In this document: piece by piece, positions 20,321-32,809 of the stretch
How the letters are laid out: every line of letters starts with the position of its first letter
Position numbering within the stretch: position 1 is the stretch's first letter
Assembly: GCA_032622095.1 (NCBI GenBank)
Contig: CP136065.1
Coordinates: 25,427,141-25,491,140, forward strand
Length of the DNA stretch: 64,000 nt
Reading direction: 5' to 3'
Source: Siphonodentalium dalli
Lineage: Eukaryota > Mollusca > Scaphopoda > Gadilida > Siphonodentaliidae
Translations under genes and position numbers: made by a program
The notes under the pieces: model-generated
Seen by the model: only the letters and a program-made list of their open reading frames with translations
Database searches by the model: none
Told to the model about the DNA's origin: nothing

Positions 20321-21025
20321 AAATCGACCGGAATCTCTAATATACGAGTGTACAGCCTTAAAAAATATCACTATTCTCAGTATAAGTTAGTTCGGGTTTC
20401 CCATAAAGAAATATGTCTACAGAGTTAATATTATATTGCATGAGATTATTATTAAGTCTTAGCCGAGATTCGGCATAATGGTTACATTCAAAGAAAAAAT
20501 TATTAGCATTTTCTTCCCGGAAAACGTCTCTATTTATCGAACCGTAAGACGACCAGTAGAGATTGGGTTAAACGCGGGCTGGACACTACCTTGAACAGTG
20601 TTCGCATGTCGCAGCGCATTCGCAACCCTTCGTTGAATGTAAAAATTGATTTCATTCAGGTGTCATTGTGTAAGTCTCATTGCACGTGGAGAACGAAGGC
20701 GAATAAACGAAGCGTACATATAAAACAGCGCCCCGTCATCCGATAATACTATTGATTTCCTGTTGATTAGCCGTACACGCACACAACATAATTGCATACC
20801 CCAATATGCACGCAACAAACCTTTATTATTTCAGAATCCCATCACAGCAAACATAGAAAAGACATATTTGATACACACAAATGAGGTAGGTTTACCGTGA
20901 CTTTATTTTCTGTATTTATGCCATACATGTATGTTGACATTTATGTTGGGCGTGTCTTATAGGAAATATCACTATATACAGCCCGATTACACCGAGCGTC
21001 CGCCAGCTCTATTTATATTTTACAA
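20321..21025. other. Intergenic, no recognisable feature
   Basis: No gene, repeat or RNA was recognised. Confidence 0.5.
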
Positions 21026-21360
21026 ATACACAAGTCGGGTACCTGTACAGATAAAATAATGCGCACACCTGAGTTGGTAAGCATTTTATTGGATATATTT
21101 ATACAAAATACAAAGTCGGGTACCTGTACAGATAAAATATTGCGCATGATTGCTTCATATGTTCACACCTGAGTTGGTGAGCATCTATTTGATCTATGTA
21201 TACATGTAGTTAGTTGGGCGGCTTGTAATTATGGAAGCCAATTAAAGCCGATGAGCTCTGAGTCACTTCACTGAGGTCTAGATCTACTTGGTAGCAGTCG
21301 TTAGCAGCCTTCTATCTGGATGGGTTAGCAGCCTTCTATCTGGATGGGGTCACTGAAATT
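21026..21360. repeat. Short tandem duplications
   Basis: A block of about 90-100 bp (AGTCGGGTACCTGTACAGAT, then CACACCTGAGTTGGT) occurs twice between 21026 and 21195. Near 21300-21348 the piece GTTAGCAGCCTTCTATCTGG is repeated. Confidence 0.75.
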
Positions 21361-22250
21361 AAACAGCTTCGAGTCCCGTCAGTCTTTGATTCATGGTTAA
21401 GTAATCCTGTTTATTTACTATGATGTTGGTTGGTCCTGATAATTGCTATGATGCTGGTGGGGCAAAAATGATGATGTTAGGAGTAAACAGGTTTTATAAA
21501 TAAAAAAAATGCCCGGAACCATTTAAAAAAAATAATACATTTATTCATTAACTCTTGAATGAATTGGACCCAAAACTCAGGCACAGCCTATTTTATTGGG
21601 TCCAAACAGAAATATACAAAAATAGACAAACAAGGACACATGACAATTTAATGGTGTATATATCTTGTATCATGGAAATTCCTAATAACCATTAAGTATG
21701 AAGTCACTAAATAAGATTAAATAAAATAAGATTGTCCTGAAAATACTATTGATGGCAATGAGTAAGAGTTTTCAGTGTTTCAATTAAAGTTTTGATGATA
21801 TAATAACCATATAGATTATTTGAATGATGCGACACAGCCACATGTTTCGATCTGCAAATTAAACTATAAGGCAGAAAGGATATACTACAGTTGATATGCA
21901 ATCACAGTATCTCGGTAGATTCAAAGTAAATATGAAGTGCATTACATATTGCTGAATTTGTATTAGAAACAACATGGGATGCTCCACTTAGAAAATCTTT
22001 AATACAAATTTCACAATTTAGGTATTTCAATGTTGATACTAAGAATTCACGTTGTCTATAAAATAATGGGCAAAAGACTATGTAGTGTCTGGAACCATGA
22101 ATATAACTTCAAGGAGGAGACGCACGTTTTACATAAATCGAGACAAAATTGCAAGAGATTTTCAACAAAGAATTTATCTGGATATATCTGGCAAAACATC
22201 TTGAATTTAACATATTATCATCTTCATTGTATATAGAATCTGAACAATTA
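21361..22250. other. Intergenic, no recognisable feature
   Basis: AT-rich with homopolymer A runs. No gene recognised. Confidence 0.5.
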
Positions 22251-22345
22251 TTAACCATTTGAGTGCCAGCTCGATTTTTGAATCAACCCATATACCCTGT
22301 GCCAATGCATTCTCTTATATAAGAGAATACATTGGACTAACATTT
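22251..22345. mobile_element. Reduced TTAA MITE remnant
   Basis: Starts TTAACCATTTGAGTGCCAGC and contains CCCTGTGCCAATGCATTCTC followed by a collapsed palindrome (CTCTTATATAAGAGAA). The right end is not recognised. Confidence 0.4.
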
Positions 22346-23886
22346 TTTTTTGGTTTTTTTTTTGTGAAGAATGATGAACAATAAAATAATATTCATATTT
22401 ATCAAGCATTCTTTGATAAAATTACTAAGAACCAATTGTTTACAAATCATTGAGTAAGTTACCTGACATCGCTTATAGTGAGGTGGAAGTTAAATGTTAA
22501 TATCTGTGGACACTGGTGTGTTGTGAATCTCTTGACAAAAGAATTGTCTAATCCCCAATCTGGTGTACCCCCATAGCCCAGAAACTAGGTCACCAATCAT
22601 CCTGAGTCAGGATAAAGTACAGCACTGGCTGGTCATAATCCCCATGAATCCTAACAGACTTGAGTGAACATTATCTTGACCCATCAAATTCAGTTCCCAA
22701 ATAGCTTTGCTGAGCAATGAAAGCTACCATTTGTAGACAACTGCTTCCAAGCCAAAAATCTTAATAAAACTGAAGAAATGTGAGTATATCTTTATTGTTC
22801 ATCATTCTTCAGAGTGTTCAGTACACATACCCATATTTTTTTCTTAGATATGACATTTGTGTTTGTTGATTTTGGGTTCGAAAAAATAAATTTTAAAAAC
22901 TTCTATAAATTTCACATTTTGAATTTCTAACATAATCTACCATGAATTATACTCTTACAATGTAGCACCCATGGGTATGGTTACTGTGATTAGTAATAAA
23001 AGTGAACATAAACCTTTATTTTGGACTCTATTAAAATTGGGGGAAATTGGGTTAGCAAAGTCCTTAAGAGAAAAGAAAACAATGGATTTTAATACACTTG
23101 AGATGTTGAAAATATTATTTTATTTGTTGTCCCCTTTCGGTACCAAGAACTGCTAGGAATAATTAATAATTCCAAACAACACTTAAATCACCAAATAGCT
23201 TATTGTGTGGGATCTATGAGAGGAGGCTTCATTTATATCATAATGTCGAGTTAGATTGTTAACTGCATAATATGGCCTCATAACCTATATAATAAAAAGA
23301 AGAATAAAGCAGTCATAAATTTTCCAGCCCAATGAAAGCAAATGTTGATACGCAATGTGGTCCAGGGAGCAATCAACTGAAATTAGGCCAGTGTTAAGAG
23401 ATATGGTGGTCAGCTTTAACATGGTTATGAACCCATGACCCTGAACTCAATTTTTCATTGATCAACAGGCATGACACGAACATTCTCAAATATATAAACT
23501 TATTAGTGGGTAGTTGCCTTCTAAGTGAAGATTATCATTAAATTATATATATACACGAATCAAGAATAATCAAGTCTCATCTCATGATCTTGAGATATGA
23601 TATCATGGATATATGAACTGCACGTTTGAAAACAATATATTTAAAAGCAGTTCTTGGTACCTGAAAACAGTGAAATTTTTAATAATTTTCATGGCATAAA
23701 AGTTAAGTAAATGAGGTTATAATATCCAATGTGTCGATGGTTCTTAAATATTTTTTTCACAATAATCGATTGTACCAAATTTTCACAAAGAAATTCCTGA
23801 CAGATTATGAGAAAATCCATTTTGAAATACCAGGAAGTTTTGGCATAACGTTTGTCTGACCCTTAAGGATAATACGCTAATTTAAT
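22346..23886. other. Intergenic, no recognisable feature
   Basis: AT-rich. No gene or element recognised. Confidence 0.5.
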
Positions 23887-24649
23887 GGGGAGTTCAAGTG
23901 ACCAATTTTGACCCTTTACCCAACAGAACGGCCCTGTGCCAACGCATTCTCTTATATATGCGAGTCGACCATAGGTCGCCTCGCATATATAAGATAATGC
24001 ATTGGCGTAACACATTAAAAATTATAAAATTGTTAAAGAATGTAAGAATGCATTCTCTTATATATGCGAGGCGACCTATGGTCGACTCGCATATATAAGA
24101 GAATGCATTGGCACAGGGCATAACTGTAACCATCACAATGTGGTCAATGAGCCGGTTCCAATGATATCCATATTTGTATGGTTTTATTGAGACAGACCCA
24201 AGATAATTTAGGCTGTTGCAGCTTTATTTGGCCGTTTTTGGCCGGTTTGTTGGGTAAAGGGTTAAATGAGGATTTCCATGCAAATATGCGGAGCAAAAGT
24301 TACAGAGTAGCACATAACTTCTGAGTGTGACTTGATGTAGCACTGGAAACAACAGTATTTATCTGGCGGGTCCGCCTGGAACTTGTTCCATTATAATGTT
24401 GGTTTATTTATTTTTGAATTTTATATTGATTTTTCAAATGTAGGTCAAGTGATACTATTCCAGAAAACAATTAAAATATATTTTTTTGCAAAATTTTATA
24501 ATTTACCAAGCGGACCGGCCAGATAAATTGCTGTTGTTTCCAATACCACATCAAGTCACAATCAAAAGTATATATGTGCAACTCTGTAACTTTTGATCCG
24601 CAGATTTGCATGGAATTCCTCATTTAAAATTGTTCACTTGACCTTCCCC
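23887..24649. mobile_element. Palindromic-armed DNA element interrupted by a MITE
   Basis: The left arm (23887-23910 plus 24266-24380) and right arm (24506-24649) are reverse complements over about 145 bp: GGGGAGTTCAAGTGA…, GCAAAAGTTACAGAGT…, GTGACTTGATGT…, ATCTGGCGGGTCCGC. The left arm is split by the MITE at 23908-24265. No transposase. Confidence 0.7.
23908..24265. mobile_element. piggyBac-type MITE family B, nested copy
   Basis: ACCCTTTACCCAACAGAACG at the left and TTGTTGGGTAAAGGGTTAA at the right, with two inverted 60-67 bp palindromes. The right TTAA (24262-24265) is intact; the left is TTGA. It lies inside the arm of an older element. Confidence 0.75.
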
Positions 24650-27306
24650 TTATAGTTTTATGACAGGCGTGTTCCTCGAAATATATTTATTGATGTTCGC
24701 CAACGTGTGCACGGCCGGTAACGAGTTAACTAAGTTGTCCAGTTTGTTTTGGTCATTCAAACTGGGTCAATACCGCGCCGTCTGAACGATGCTCAAGGCA
24801 ATCGTAACGACGAGCTCGTGTGAGCTTATTCACACGACTGATTTTGAATTGGTGTAACTCGCTTGACACGGTGGTCAAGCTTCACACTCTACTCTTGAAG
24901 TTCCGCGTTGTATCCCCCACACATCCCATGATTGGCAATTTCAACATAAACAAAGTTATAACTGCAATGTTGTCTCACTGGTTGAATATTCTAATACTTA
25001 CATTCTAAAACCACAAGAACAGAGATAACATGGCAACTGTGATGTATAGGCATTCCCAAAGAGTTCAACACGTGAACGGCTGCATATATACAGACGAATT
25101 CAATTTCGAATTCAATTCGGAATTCTAAACCACGTGCTCCGAAACCGGAACTTGGGGAGTTACCCACAATTTTCAACATAATAAAATAGTTTTAATTTTA
25201 TTTTTTGCGCAAAATAAAACAAGTGAAATTGAATGAAATTGTCACTCTGATATTATTTTAATAATTATTGTGTCGTTTCCCAAAATGAAACGATGTCACA
25301 ACAAATTAAACAAATTGGAACGGAATTGTTAAATGAAGCCGACAATAATATGTGGTTCAATTTGCTCATAGCGTGTACTTCCCTTCGAGTCACAAGATGA
25401 AAAAGAGATCTTGACTGTGTCCCCACTTGCTTATATACATAACAAGTGAACAAATTACCTTGACCTGCTACGTCGTAATAATGATTCAAAAAGGTACTTA
25501 AGCTATTTCGTACCAAAATAATAAATTTTAAACGGATCTCATAGAATCCTTTCTTGTGAATAAAGATGAATATACCATGTAGTTCAGTGTGTAAGTATCT
25601 TATAGGGAATATGTATTTTCTATTGAAAATGTTATATTCGTCATTTCATGTCTTTTTTGTTATATGACTGATCGTCTGCGAACTCTACTATCGCTAAACT
25701 TTACATTAGTCCATTAAAGTTTACATTTAACATCATGCATTCGTTGTAGTTATTCCATAAATAATTTATGTTCGTTCGAGCTGCAATCGAGTCAAAACAT
25801 AATTACTGTGTTACTGCTGTACCATATTTATAAATCCGTATGAACCGTGTGTTTCATATGGATCCTGTTGACACCACACGACGTAAATGACCTTCACCTC
25901 AACAATGAAACCGGATTTATAAAATAAAATCATCATCACACATGATAAAGAAAGCCTTGTATGTGTCTGAATGATGGGTTAATGTGTTTGTCGATACCGA
26001 ACTAGTGACACCGCAGCCGGATGGAACTCGAGGCTGTGCATCTCGTTGTATCCTTCCGTGCTGTCAATCGGGTCGTATGACTCGTATCAATAAACATCTC
26101 AACACACTCGTGCCGTTCTGTGCATATATATAGTCAGTTATATGAACATTTTAAAATTATAAGTTGTGCTGGTTTCAACAATTTTTTTTTCACAGCTCAA
26201 GACAAGTCTGGGATACCATTTAGCGTCGCAAGATGGCTATTTCAAAGCGTGAGTTCCACATTTTCACTTTAATAGCGATTAGTCTGTTCATGTTGATATA
26301 TAGTTCACAAGTGATCGCAATTATGGGAAAGTAAATTTTATTTAGACGAAGCCGGCATCCTCCGTGAAATAAAGTTAATTGTAATTCAAGTCGATTATTT
26401 GTCGCTGAAACATGCATTCTAATTGGACGATAGCTGAACCAGGCATTCTAATTGACCGAGAGATGGAACCTACTGGATTCGTTTAATCGAGTCAACCCGA
26501 ACGTTGATTTCTGCAGACGCGGTTAACAGGAAGTTGTTTTGGTGCTGTCTCACTTCAAAGCATGTAATGTCGATAAAAGGTGCTCTACGTGCAGTTTCTT
26601 TGAAATGTGCTGATGGATTGATTACAATGGAGATAAAACGTGGTCAAATTTTCAAATCGAGTTTCCAATATAAAAAAAATGGATATAGAACATAGCACCG
26701 ATGCGACGAAATGTAGCCTAAATTATGAAGCCACAAGGAAATTAATTATTGCCTGCGTTATATTTTTAAATTTTATAAAGTTCCCCGTCAGAAGATCAAA
26801 ACGTATACCTTCCGATGTTTAGAGATTAGTGGCATGACCCACGGTTCAAATTGAGGTGACTCTACCTAGTAGGGGCGTTGCATGGCGACAGGGGATGGGG
26901 TGTCTTACCCCTAGTCAAGTGGTCCTGGTAATGTGCTATGATGTGGTTGGGTCCTGCTGAATTGCTATGATGTTGTTGGGGCAGACTGATGCTGTTAACA
27001 AAAAGTACCGTTATATTGGTTTAATTTGTCTTTTTCGCGGTGTTCCGATAATCTGAACACATACAAACACAAAGCCATAATGCGTACCAAACATTCAAAA
27101 ACATATTTATTGCGAAATTTTTAATACTGGTTGTATTAGTTGTTGAAAATCGACTACAATCAAGATGATTATTGACGTAGTTTTAGAAACACCAGCGCAG
27201 GTATTATTATATTTTTCAAAAATATATATGTTCTTGAATGTTTCATACACTCACTGTTTTTTTCTCAAATCGCTCGGATTAACTAAACACCGCGAAATTG
27301 ACAACT
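24650..27306. other. Intergenic, no recognisable feature
   Basis: No gene was recognised. The short open frames at 24820-25516 and 26220-26822 have no domain signs. CTATGATGTTGTTGG-type phrases near 26935-26990 also occur near 21420-21460. Confidence 0.5.
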
Positions 27307-27585
27307 TTAACCCTTTGCCCAACAGACCGGCCAAATAAAGCTTCAACAGCCTAAAATATCTTCGGTCTGTCTCAATAAAACCATACATATATGGATATCA
27401 TTGGAACCGGCTCCTTGACCACATTGTGATAGTTACAGTTATGCCCTGTGCCAATGCATTCTCTTATATATGCGAGTCGACCATAGGTCGCCTCGCATAT
27501 ATAATAGAATACATTGGCCTATGGTCGACTCGCATATATAAGAGAATGCATTGGCACAGGGCCCTTCTGTTGGGTAAAGGGTTAA
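27307..27585. mobile_element. piggyBac-type MITE family B, internally deleted
   Basis: TTAA at 27307-27310 and 27582-27585 with the family ends, in the opposite orientation to the copy at 9082. The spacer and part of the palindromes are missing (279 bp against 400). Confidence 0.75.
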
Positions 27586-27689
27586 AGAAGAACAAAAAGG
27601 TACTTTTTCGTAACGGCATCAGTTTGCCCTACAACATCATAGCAATTCAGCAGGACCACTAGCATCATAGCATATTAGCAGGACCACTC

Positions 27690-27784
27690 GACAAGGGATG
27701 TGTCTTACTCCCCATTGTCCCAACTTTGGCAAAACAAATTTCAACAGTTGGAAATTTCACAGCATATTAGTTGGAAATTTCAGA
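27690..27784. repeat. GGAAATTTCC-type repeat fragment at duplication edge
   Basis: CAACAGTTGGAAATTTCACA and a second GTTGGAAATTTCA. The tandem segmental duplication starts at its right edge (27785). Confidence 0.55.
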
Positions 27785-27937
27785 TCAAAAGAAGGTTGAA
27801 TTTGTTCCGACAGTTGGATATACCAAACAGTATTTCGTGTGTCAAATGTTGTTCGGAGCAAAAGTCGAATATGTTCCTACCTTAATTCGGTCATTTTCTT
27901 CGGACTGAAGGATCTAATCTTCTCAACTCGACGTGAT

Positions 27938-28917
27938 ATGGAGACAAGTATCAATTATATTTAATGAGTTGACGATAAGTATTTCTGTTCTGTTTTCCAG
28001 AATACTTCATACCTATTGGAGCTGGTATATCTTTAGTGATCACCATTGTGTTCTTCTTACGTCCATATCCAGCCACTATTTGTGTCGCCCTTGAAGGAGG
28101 CCTGGGAAACGCCATGTTTCAATTCGCAAGCTCGTACGGGTTAGCTCAGGAAAAACACATGCGTTTAGAGATAACGAGATCAAACAGGTCACAAGAACTA
28201 GTCAGTGTATTCGCATTGGATCAGAAGATGGTAATAAATTGGTGTGAAGTGTTCGTCTACGATAAAATGATTGACTTGGAAAAGAAGGCTTCAGGTTATG
28301 ATTTGGGATTGACTCAATTCGAACCAGTAGGAAAAGTTGTTATAAGGCACATATATCTGCAATCATGGTTATATTTTGAGAAATATTCAGAGCAAATAAA
28401 AGATTTGTATAAGTTCAACGAAGCGATAACGTTCCAAGTTGGAAAACTACTTAAAGGAATATTAAGTACATACAAAGCGAAACATGATATAGATGACATC
28501 GTAACTATAGGATTACACATCCGAAGAGGGGATATGTTGGATGTGCAGTTTAATACATATGGTTACAGAATACCAGAGTTCGACTACATAAATCGGGCTA
28601 TGAACGCGATGCGTCAAAAATTCGGGAATGTCCTCTTCGTCATTGTCTCAAATGATCCGATATATGTGGAAGAATATGTGGATTCGCCTGATACCGTGTT
28701 CGTAAACAATGGGAATCGAGCTTATGACTTTGCCTTCATTTCAATGTGTGATCACGTGATTATGACGGTAGGGTCGTTCGGCTGGTGGGGCGCCTACCTA
28801 TCAGACGGCGACGCGATCTATTTCAAATACCCGTACCACAAACGATCTGGCCTGAGTGAACAATACAGCTCGTCTCAGTTTGATTATTTTCTACCCAGAT
28901 GGGTTGGCATGGCGTGA
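27938..28917 (+). CDS. GT11 alpha-1,2-fucosyltransferase (galactoside 2-alpha-L-fucosyltransferase), copy 1
   Basis: Exon 2 (28001-28917) starts after a good acceptor (TTCTGTTCTGTTTTCCAG) and encodes a signal-anchor segment (FIPIGAGISLVITIVFFL), then GT11 motifs: ALEGGLGNAMFQFA, the donor-binding GLHIRRGDM, VIVSNDPIYVEE, and TVGSFGWWGAYLSDGDAIYF. A likely first exon is only 10 nt (ATGGAGACAA, 27938-27947), followed by a 53-bp intron (GT at 27948, AG at 28000). This gives METK before the membrane segment and 308 residues in total. This is a type II Golgi enzyme plan, somewhat shorter than vertebrate FUT1/FUT2. It would add fucose in alpha-1,2 linkage to terminal galactose. A distant alternative first exon cannot be excluded. 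A poly(A) signal lies at 29168-29173. Confidence 0.9.
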
Positions 28918-29167
28918 CTTATTGTCATGTATAGTAGAGAGGTTTAGATTGCAAAACGGCAAAATTCAAATTTGAGTTGCTACAGAAATATTCCTGGCGC
29001 GAAACCACATCGTTGTGTATACGTGGCGATAAATCGAACGACTCGGTGACTTCGTGGGGGAAAAACTGCGAGTCAGAACAAGTCTTCTCGGTCCACAACA
29101 GCTTGTTGATATTGGACATCATCCAATTTTGTAAACTATATATGGTACCTTTATACAATAATTAAAC

Positions 29168-29173
29168 AATAAA
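29168..29173 (+). promoter_or_regulatory. Probable poly(A) signal of fucosyltransferase copy 1
   Basis: AATAAA about 250 bp after the stop codon, conserved at the same place in copy 2. Confidence 0.45.
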
Positions 29174-29228
29174 AACAGTAGTTCCATGAATAACAAAGGC
29201 CAAACTGACCTGATATAACCCTATATAC

Positions 29229-29380
29229 TTAACCCTTTACCCAACAAACCGGCCAAATAAAGCTTCAACAGCCTAAAATATATTCGGTCTGTCTCAATAG
29301 AACCATACACATATGGATATCATTGGAACAGGCTCCTTGACCACATTGTGATAGTTACAGTTATGCCCTGTGCCAATGCA
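29229..29380. mobile_element. piggyBac-type MITE family B, truncated
   Basis: TTAA plus the GGCCAAATAAAGCTTCAACA end, cut off at CCAATGCA, where unrelated sequence follows. Copy 2 of the duplication has the full element at 34101-34500, so this one lost its right part after duplication. Confidence 0.8.
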
Positions 29381-30420
29381 ACGAGATATATAAGAAAACA
29401 AAGTCTAGTTTTCCCGAGAATTTCGATTTGTCGTGCTATCAGAAAATGCATGTAAACAATAAAAACGTATCATCACTATACCCTTTTCTATCACGGTAGA
29501 TGATATATGATTTTGAAGAAAGATTAACAACGAGATATATAAGAAAACAAAGTCTAGTTTTCCCGAGAATTTCGATTTGTCGTGCTATCAGAAAATGCAT
29601 GTAAACAATAAAAACGTATCATCACTATACCCTTTTCTATCACGGTAGATGATATATGATTTTGAAGAAAGATTAATCGCGGACATGTCAGGTGATCAAT
29701 CACATTCAGGGTTTACGTGAATGCCCGGGTTCACATATTTACATGCAGTGCGTCATTTGAATGAACATCCGTTGCAGAAGAGCAACGGAGCGGGACTCGG
29801 TCCAAAAAAAGAAAAGAAAAAAAAGCATCATCGCAACCGATATCCCCTTCTGTTGTGGACCGAGAAGACTTGGTCTACACGCGAGTGTGTATGTGTTGTC
29901 TCACTATCACCGATAGAGATGGCATCCACTGGATTTGATTGGTTAACTGTACATGTGTACCTGTCTATCAAAGTTAGCATATATATAATTCACAACGTGA
30001 CTTAAGTTGATAAATCCACAACCATACGGACTGAGCATTCACAGGGATATAGAACACATATTGAGGAATGCATACCATGTATTGGTAATTTGGTAATAAG
30101 AACATCATGAGTGTAATTAAGAGAGATTTGTAATATTTTATAATAAGTTCACTTTTGGTACAAAGAATCTTGTTTACTTTAACGTTTATCGTTAAACTCT
30201 GGTGACAGATGTAGAATCATAACTGTTTCCGCAAGAGGAGCTTTCTTTCTGCAAAAGAAGTAATACCCTTCTTATAAATGAAGTCAGACTATGAGTACCA
30301 CATTCTTAAACCAGACATTTGCACTTGATACTATTTAGAAATATATAGAGTACATGATGGACAAATAATAAATCTATTGAACTTGTAAAAATAAAAGCCA
30401 ACAGGCTGTATAGTTGGATA

Positions 30421-30800
30421 TTAAAGTGATATGAAACACTCCGGTTGTGTGATCGAATAGAAATGGAGAATAATCTTGCTCAAGGTAGTTATTTTTACGA
30501 ATACATGTATTAATAACAAATTATAGCACACATCGTCATTCTTATATATTAATTAAATGCAATGACTCTTGATGGCGAAATCATTTGCGTTAGTTTATCG
30601 CCGATTGTAGCGTCCCGGATAGAGATGTAAATAATTACAATTATGCATAGTACAGATATTTCTACGGAGTGTTATGGTCGATTTCTTAGAGTTTTTCGGC
30701 GATGTTAGTATAATGCTACATTCCCACAGTTGTCTTAGCGCTTGGGTACTAACTTGTCAGTTCTACGCACCCGAACAAGTCCATAATATGACAACAAACA
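30421..30800 (+). repeat. Dispersed 370-bp TTAAAG repeat, copy 1a
   Basis: Starts TTAAAGTGATATGAAACACT and contains TTCTTATATATTAATTAAAT. Family members: 31090, 35932, 36601 and 57097. No coding capacity. Confidence 0.75.
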
Positions 30801-31089
30801 TAACACAACGATACATAGAGGATCTCTAATGAGTCGCAATTATAAACGAAATGTATTAACCGAGTGCACTAAATTCGATTCGAGCCGAGCTTTTGCGAGG
30901 GTCGAATCGAATTTATTGGACGAGGTTAATAGATTTCGTATAGAATTGCGACCAATTTGAGATCTATTTTTATCACATATCACGAATCTCGAAACGGCTG
31001 GGGTTAAAACAAATTAATATTGATTTCCTTATCACATCCCCAGAGGAAGTAAATACACCTTCAATAAAACATATTTTTTAAAACTAGTT

Positions 31090-31455
31090 TTAAAGTGATG
31101 TGAAACACCCCGGTAGGGTGATCAAATAGAAATGGAGAATAATCTTGTTCAAAGTAGTAATTTTTAGAAATATTATATCCAAATAGACAGCACAGATGGT
31201 AATTCTTATATATTAATTAAATGCAGTGACTCTCGATGGCGAATTCGCTTTCGTTAGTTTATCGTCGATAGATGCGTTCCGAATCGAGTAGTACATATTT
31301 ACAATTGAGCGTTGTTCAGACGATGTTTTCTATGGTCGATTTTCTTCAGATTTTCTCCAATGTTAGTAGAATCTTACATCCCTCCAGTTAGCATAGCGCC
31401 CGCATACGATCTTATCAGTTTCACGCAACCGAACAAGTACTTAATATGCCTTTAA
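31090..31455 (+). repeat. Dispersed TTAAAG repeat, copy 1b
   Basis: Begins TTAAAGTGATGTGAAACACC and ends near ATATGCCTTTAA. Starts and ends in TTAA, which could be a target duplication. Confidence 0.7.
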
Positions 31456-31524
31456 ATGTGTCTTTTCGTGTTGACAATTTTTTTCAACCACCTTTATCAC
31501 CCATGTTTATCTCACAGTCAACAC

Positions 31525-31944
31525 TAAGGGTACGCTCATACACTGGCACATTTGCACGGTGTGGTTTGCAGGCATTTCGTCGTAGAAAACCGCATGGTAC
31601 CAGAATATGAACGGAAACAGACATAAAATGCATCTGTATAACAGCTAACTACGCGCGAAGTTAAATCCCTGTAGTTCCACATGTTGCTATGCTAACGGAA
31701 TTTGTCTGTAAATATAGCATGCAATTATCTCGCAAGAATCAATCACACAGGTATTTGAAGGCAAATATAAGTAGCACTGTTGCAAGTGGACCTACAGTAA
31801 TGTTACTTCTCACGTAGTTTGCTTTGGAAAAGATGCATGTTGTATCCACGTTTATGTTCATATTCTGGCACCATGTGGTTTTCTATGGAGAAATGCCTGC
31901 AAAAAATACCGTGCAAACTTGCCAGCGTATGGACGTACCCTTAA
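31525..31944. mobile_element. TIR element of about 420 bp
   Basis: About 90 bp at the left (GGGTACGCTCATACACTGGC…) are the inverted complement of the right end (…GCCAGCGTATGGACGTACCC). The duplicate is at 37037-37452. No transposase; target duplication unclear (TAA on the left, TTA on the right). Confidence 0.7.
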
Positions 31945-32029
31945 TAACCCAGCACAAATTGAATATCATAATTATATTCTAATTAACATAATAATAGTAT
32001 TAATACAACTAACACCCCTCCACCTTTTA

Positions 32030-32290
32030 TTATTTTTTTCTAATTGATATCTCAACGTTTCCAACTTTATAGAAAATTTTCAAAATGACACCCCGTAAAG
32101 TTGAAAATTTCCGACTGATGGCTATTTCAGTTCAAAATGCTTGGCAAAAGTACGAAATTATGCGAATATTGGTCTAAAAACAACAAATTCCCCACTAATT
32201 ACGTGTTGGAAAATTGAACTATGAGAACAATTTCTACAGATTTTTGTTGTGAAATTTCCATCTAACCGGGGGGGGGGGGGGGTGGTGGTA
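32030..32290. repeat. GGAAATTTCC-type repeat with poly-G end
   Basis: TCAACGTTTCCAACTTTATA, TTGAAAATTTCCGACTGATG and a 15-base poly-G (32268-32282). Its duplicate is at 37530-37785, where the G run is 13. Confidence 0.65.
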
Positions 32291-32809
32291 TATAATGCTC
32301 AATCATATGCACATATATATATACATGGCCCATTAAAGCTACCAAATTATGTCGACGTAATTTGGAAGGAGGTATCAGCTTGGTTGACAAATACACGAAA
32401 TATTGATATACCGGTTTCATTTGATCTTCAATTACTTTCCATGGTCACACTAAATAATTATATATATACCCCACAATGCTTGCCATCTGATCGGTGAAAA
32501 TTGAAACACGCGGATAAATTGACCCGTAGACTGTCGTGAGATAGATCCCGTTGACCTCATATGACTCAAATGGGAAAATATGAGCAATAAAGAGCGTGTA
32601 GGAACATTGTAACAGATGGGTCACCTGGGACAAAAGAAGGTTGAATTTGTTCCGACAGTTGGATATACCAAACAGTATTTCGTGTGTCAAATGTTGTTCG
32701 GAGCAAAAGTCGAATATGTTCCTACCTTAATTCGGTCATTTTCTTCGGACTGAAATGCGGCAGCTCGTCTGACCCATAGAAGGATCTAATCTTCTCAACT
32801 CGACGTGAT

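Larger units (their letters stand above)
27785..32628. repeat. Segmental duplication, copy 1 (4.8 kb)
   Basis: Matches 32631-38144 in direct orientation over its whole length and abuts it at 32628/32631. Copy-specific events: a 149-bp stretch is doubled here (29381-29529 and 29530-29676), and the part equivalent to 34248-34983 is missing. Confidence 0.9.

Noticed and set aside
28977-29165. Short open frames after each fucosyltransferase gene
   Set aside because: They lie in the 3' untranslated region, before the poly(A) signal, and are conserved only because of the recent duplication.
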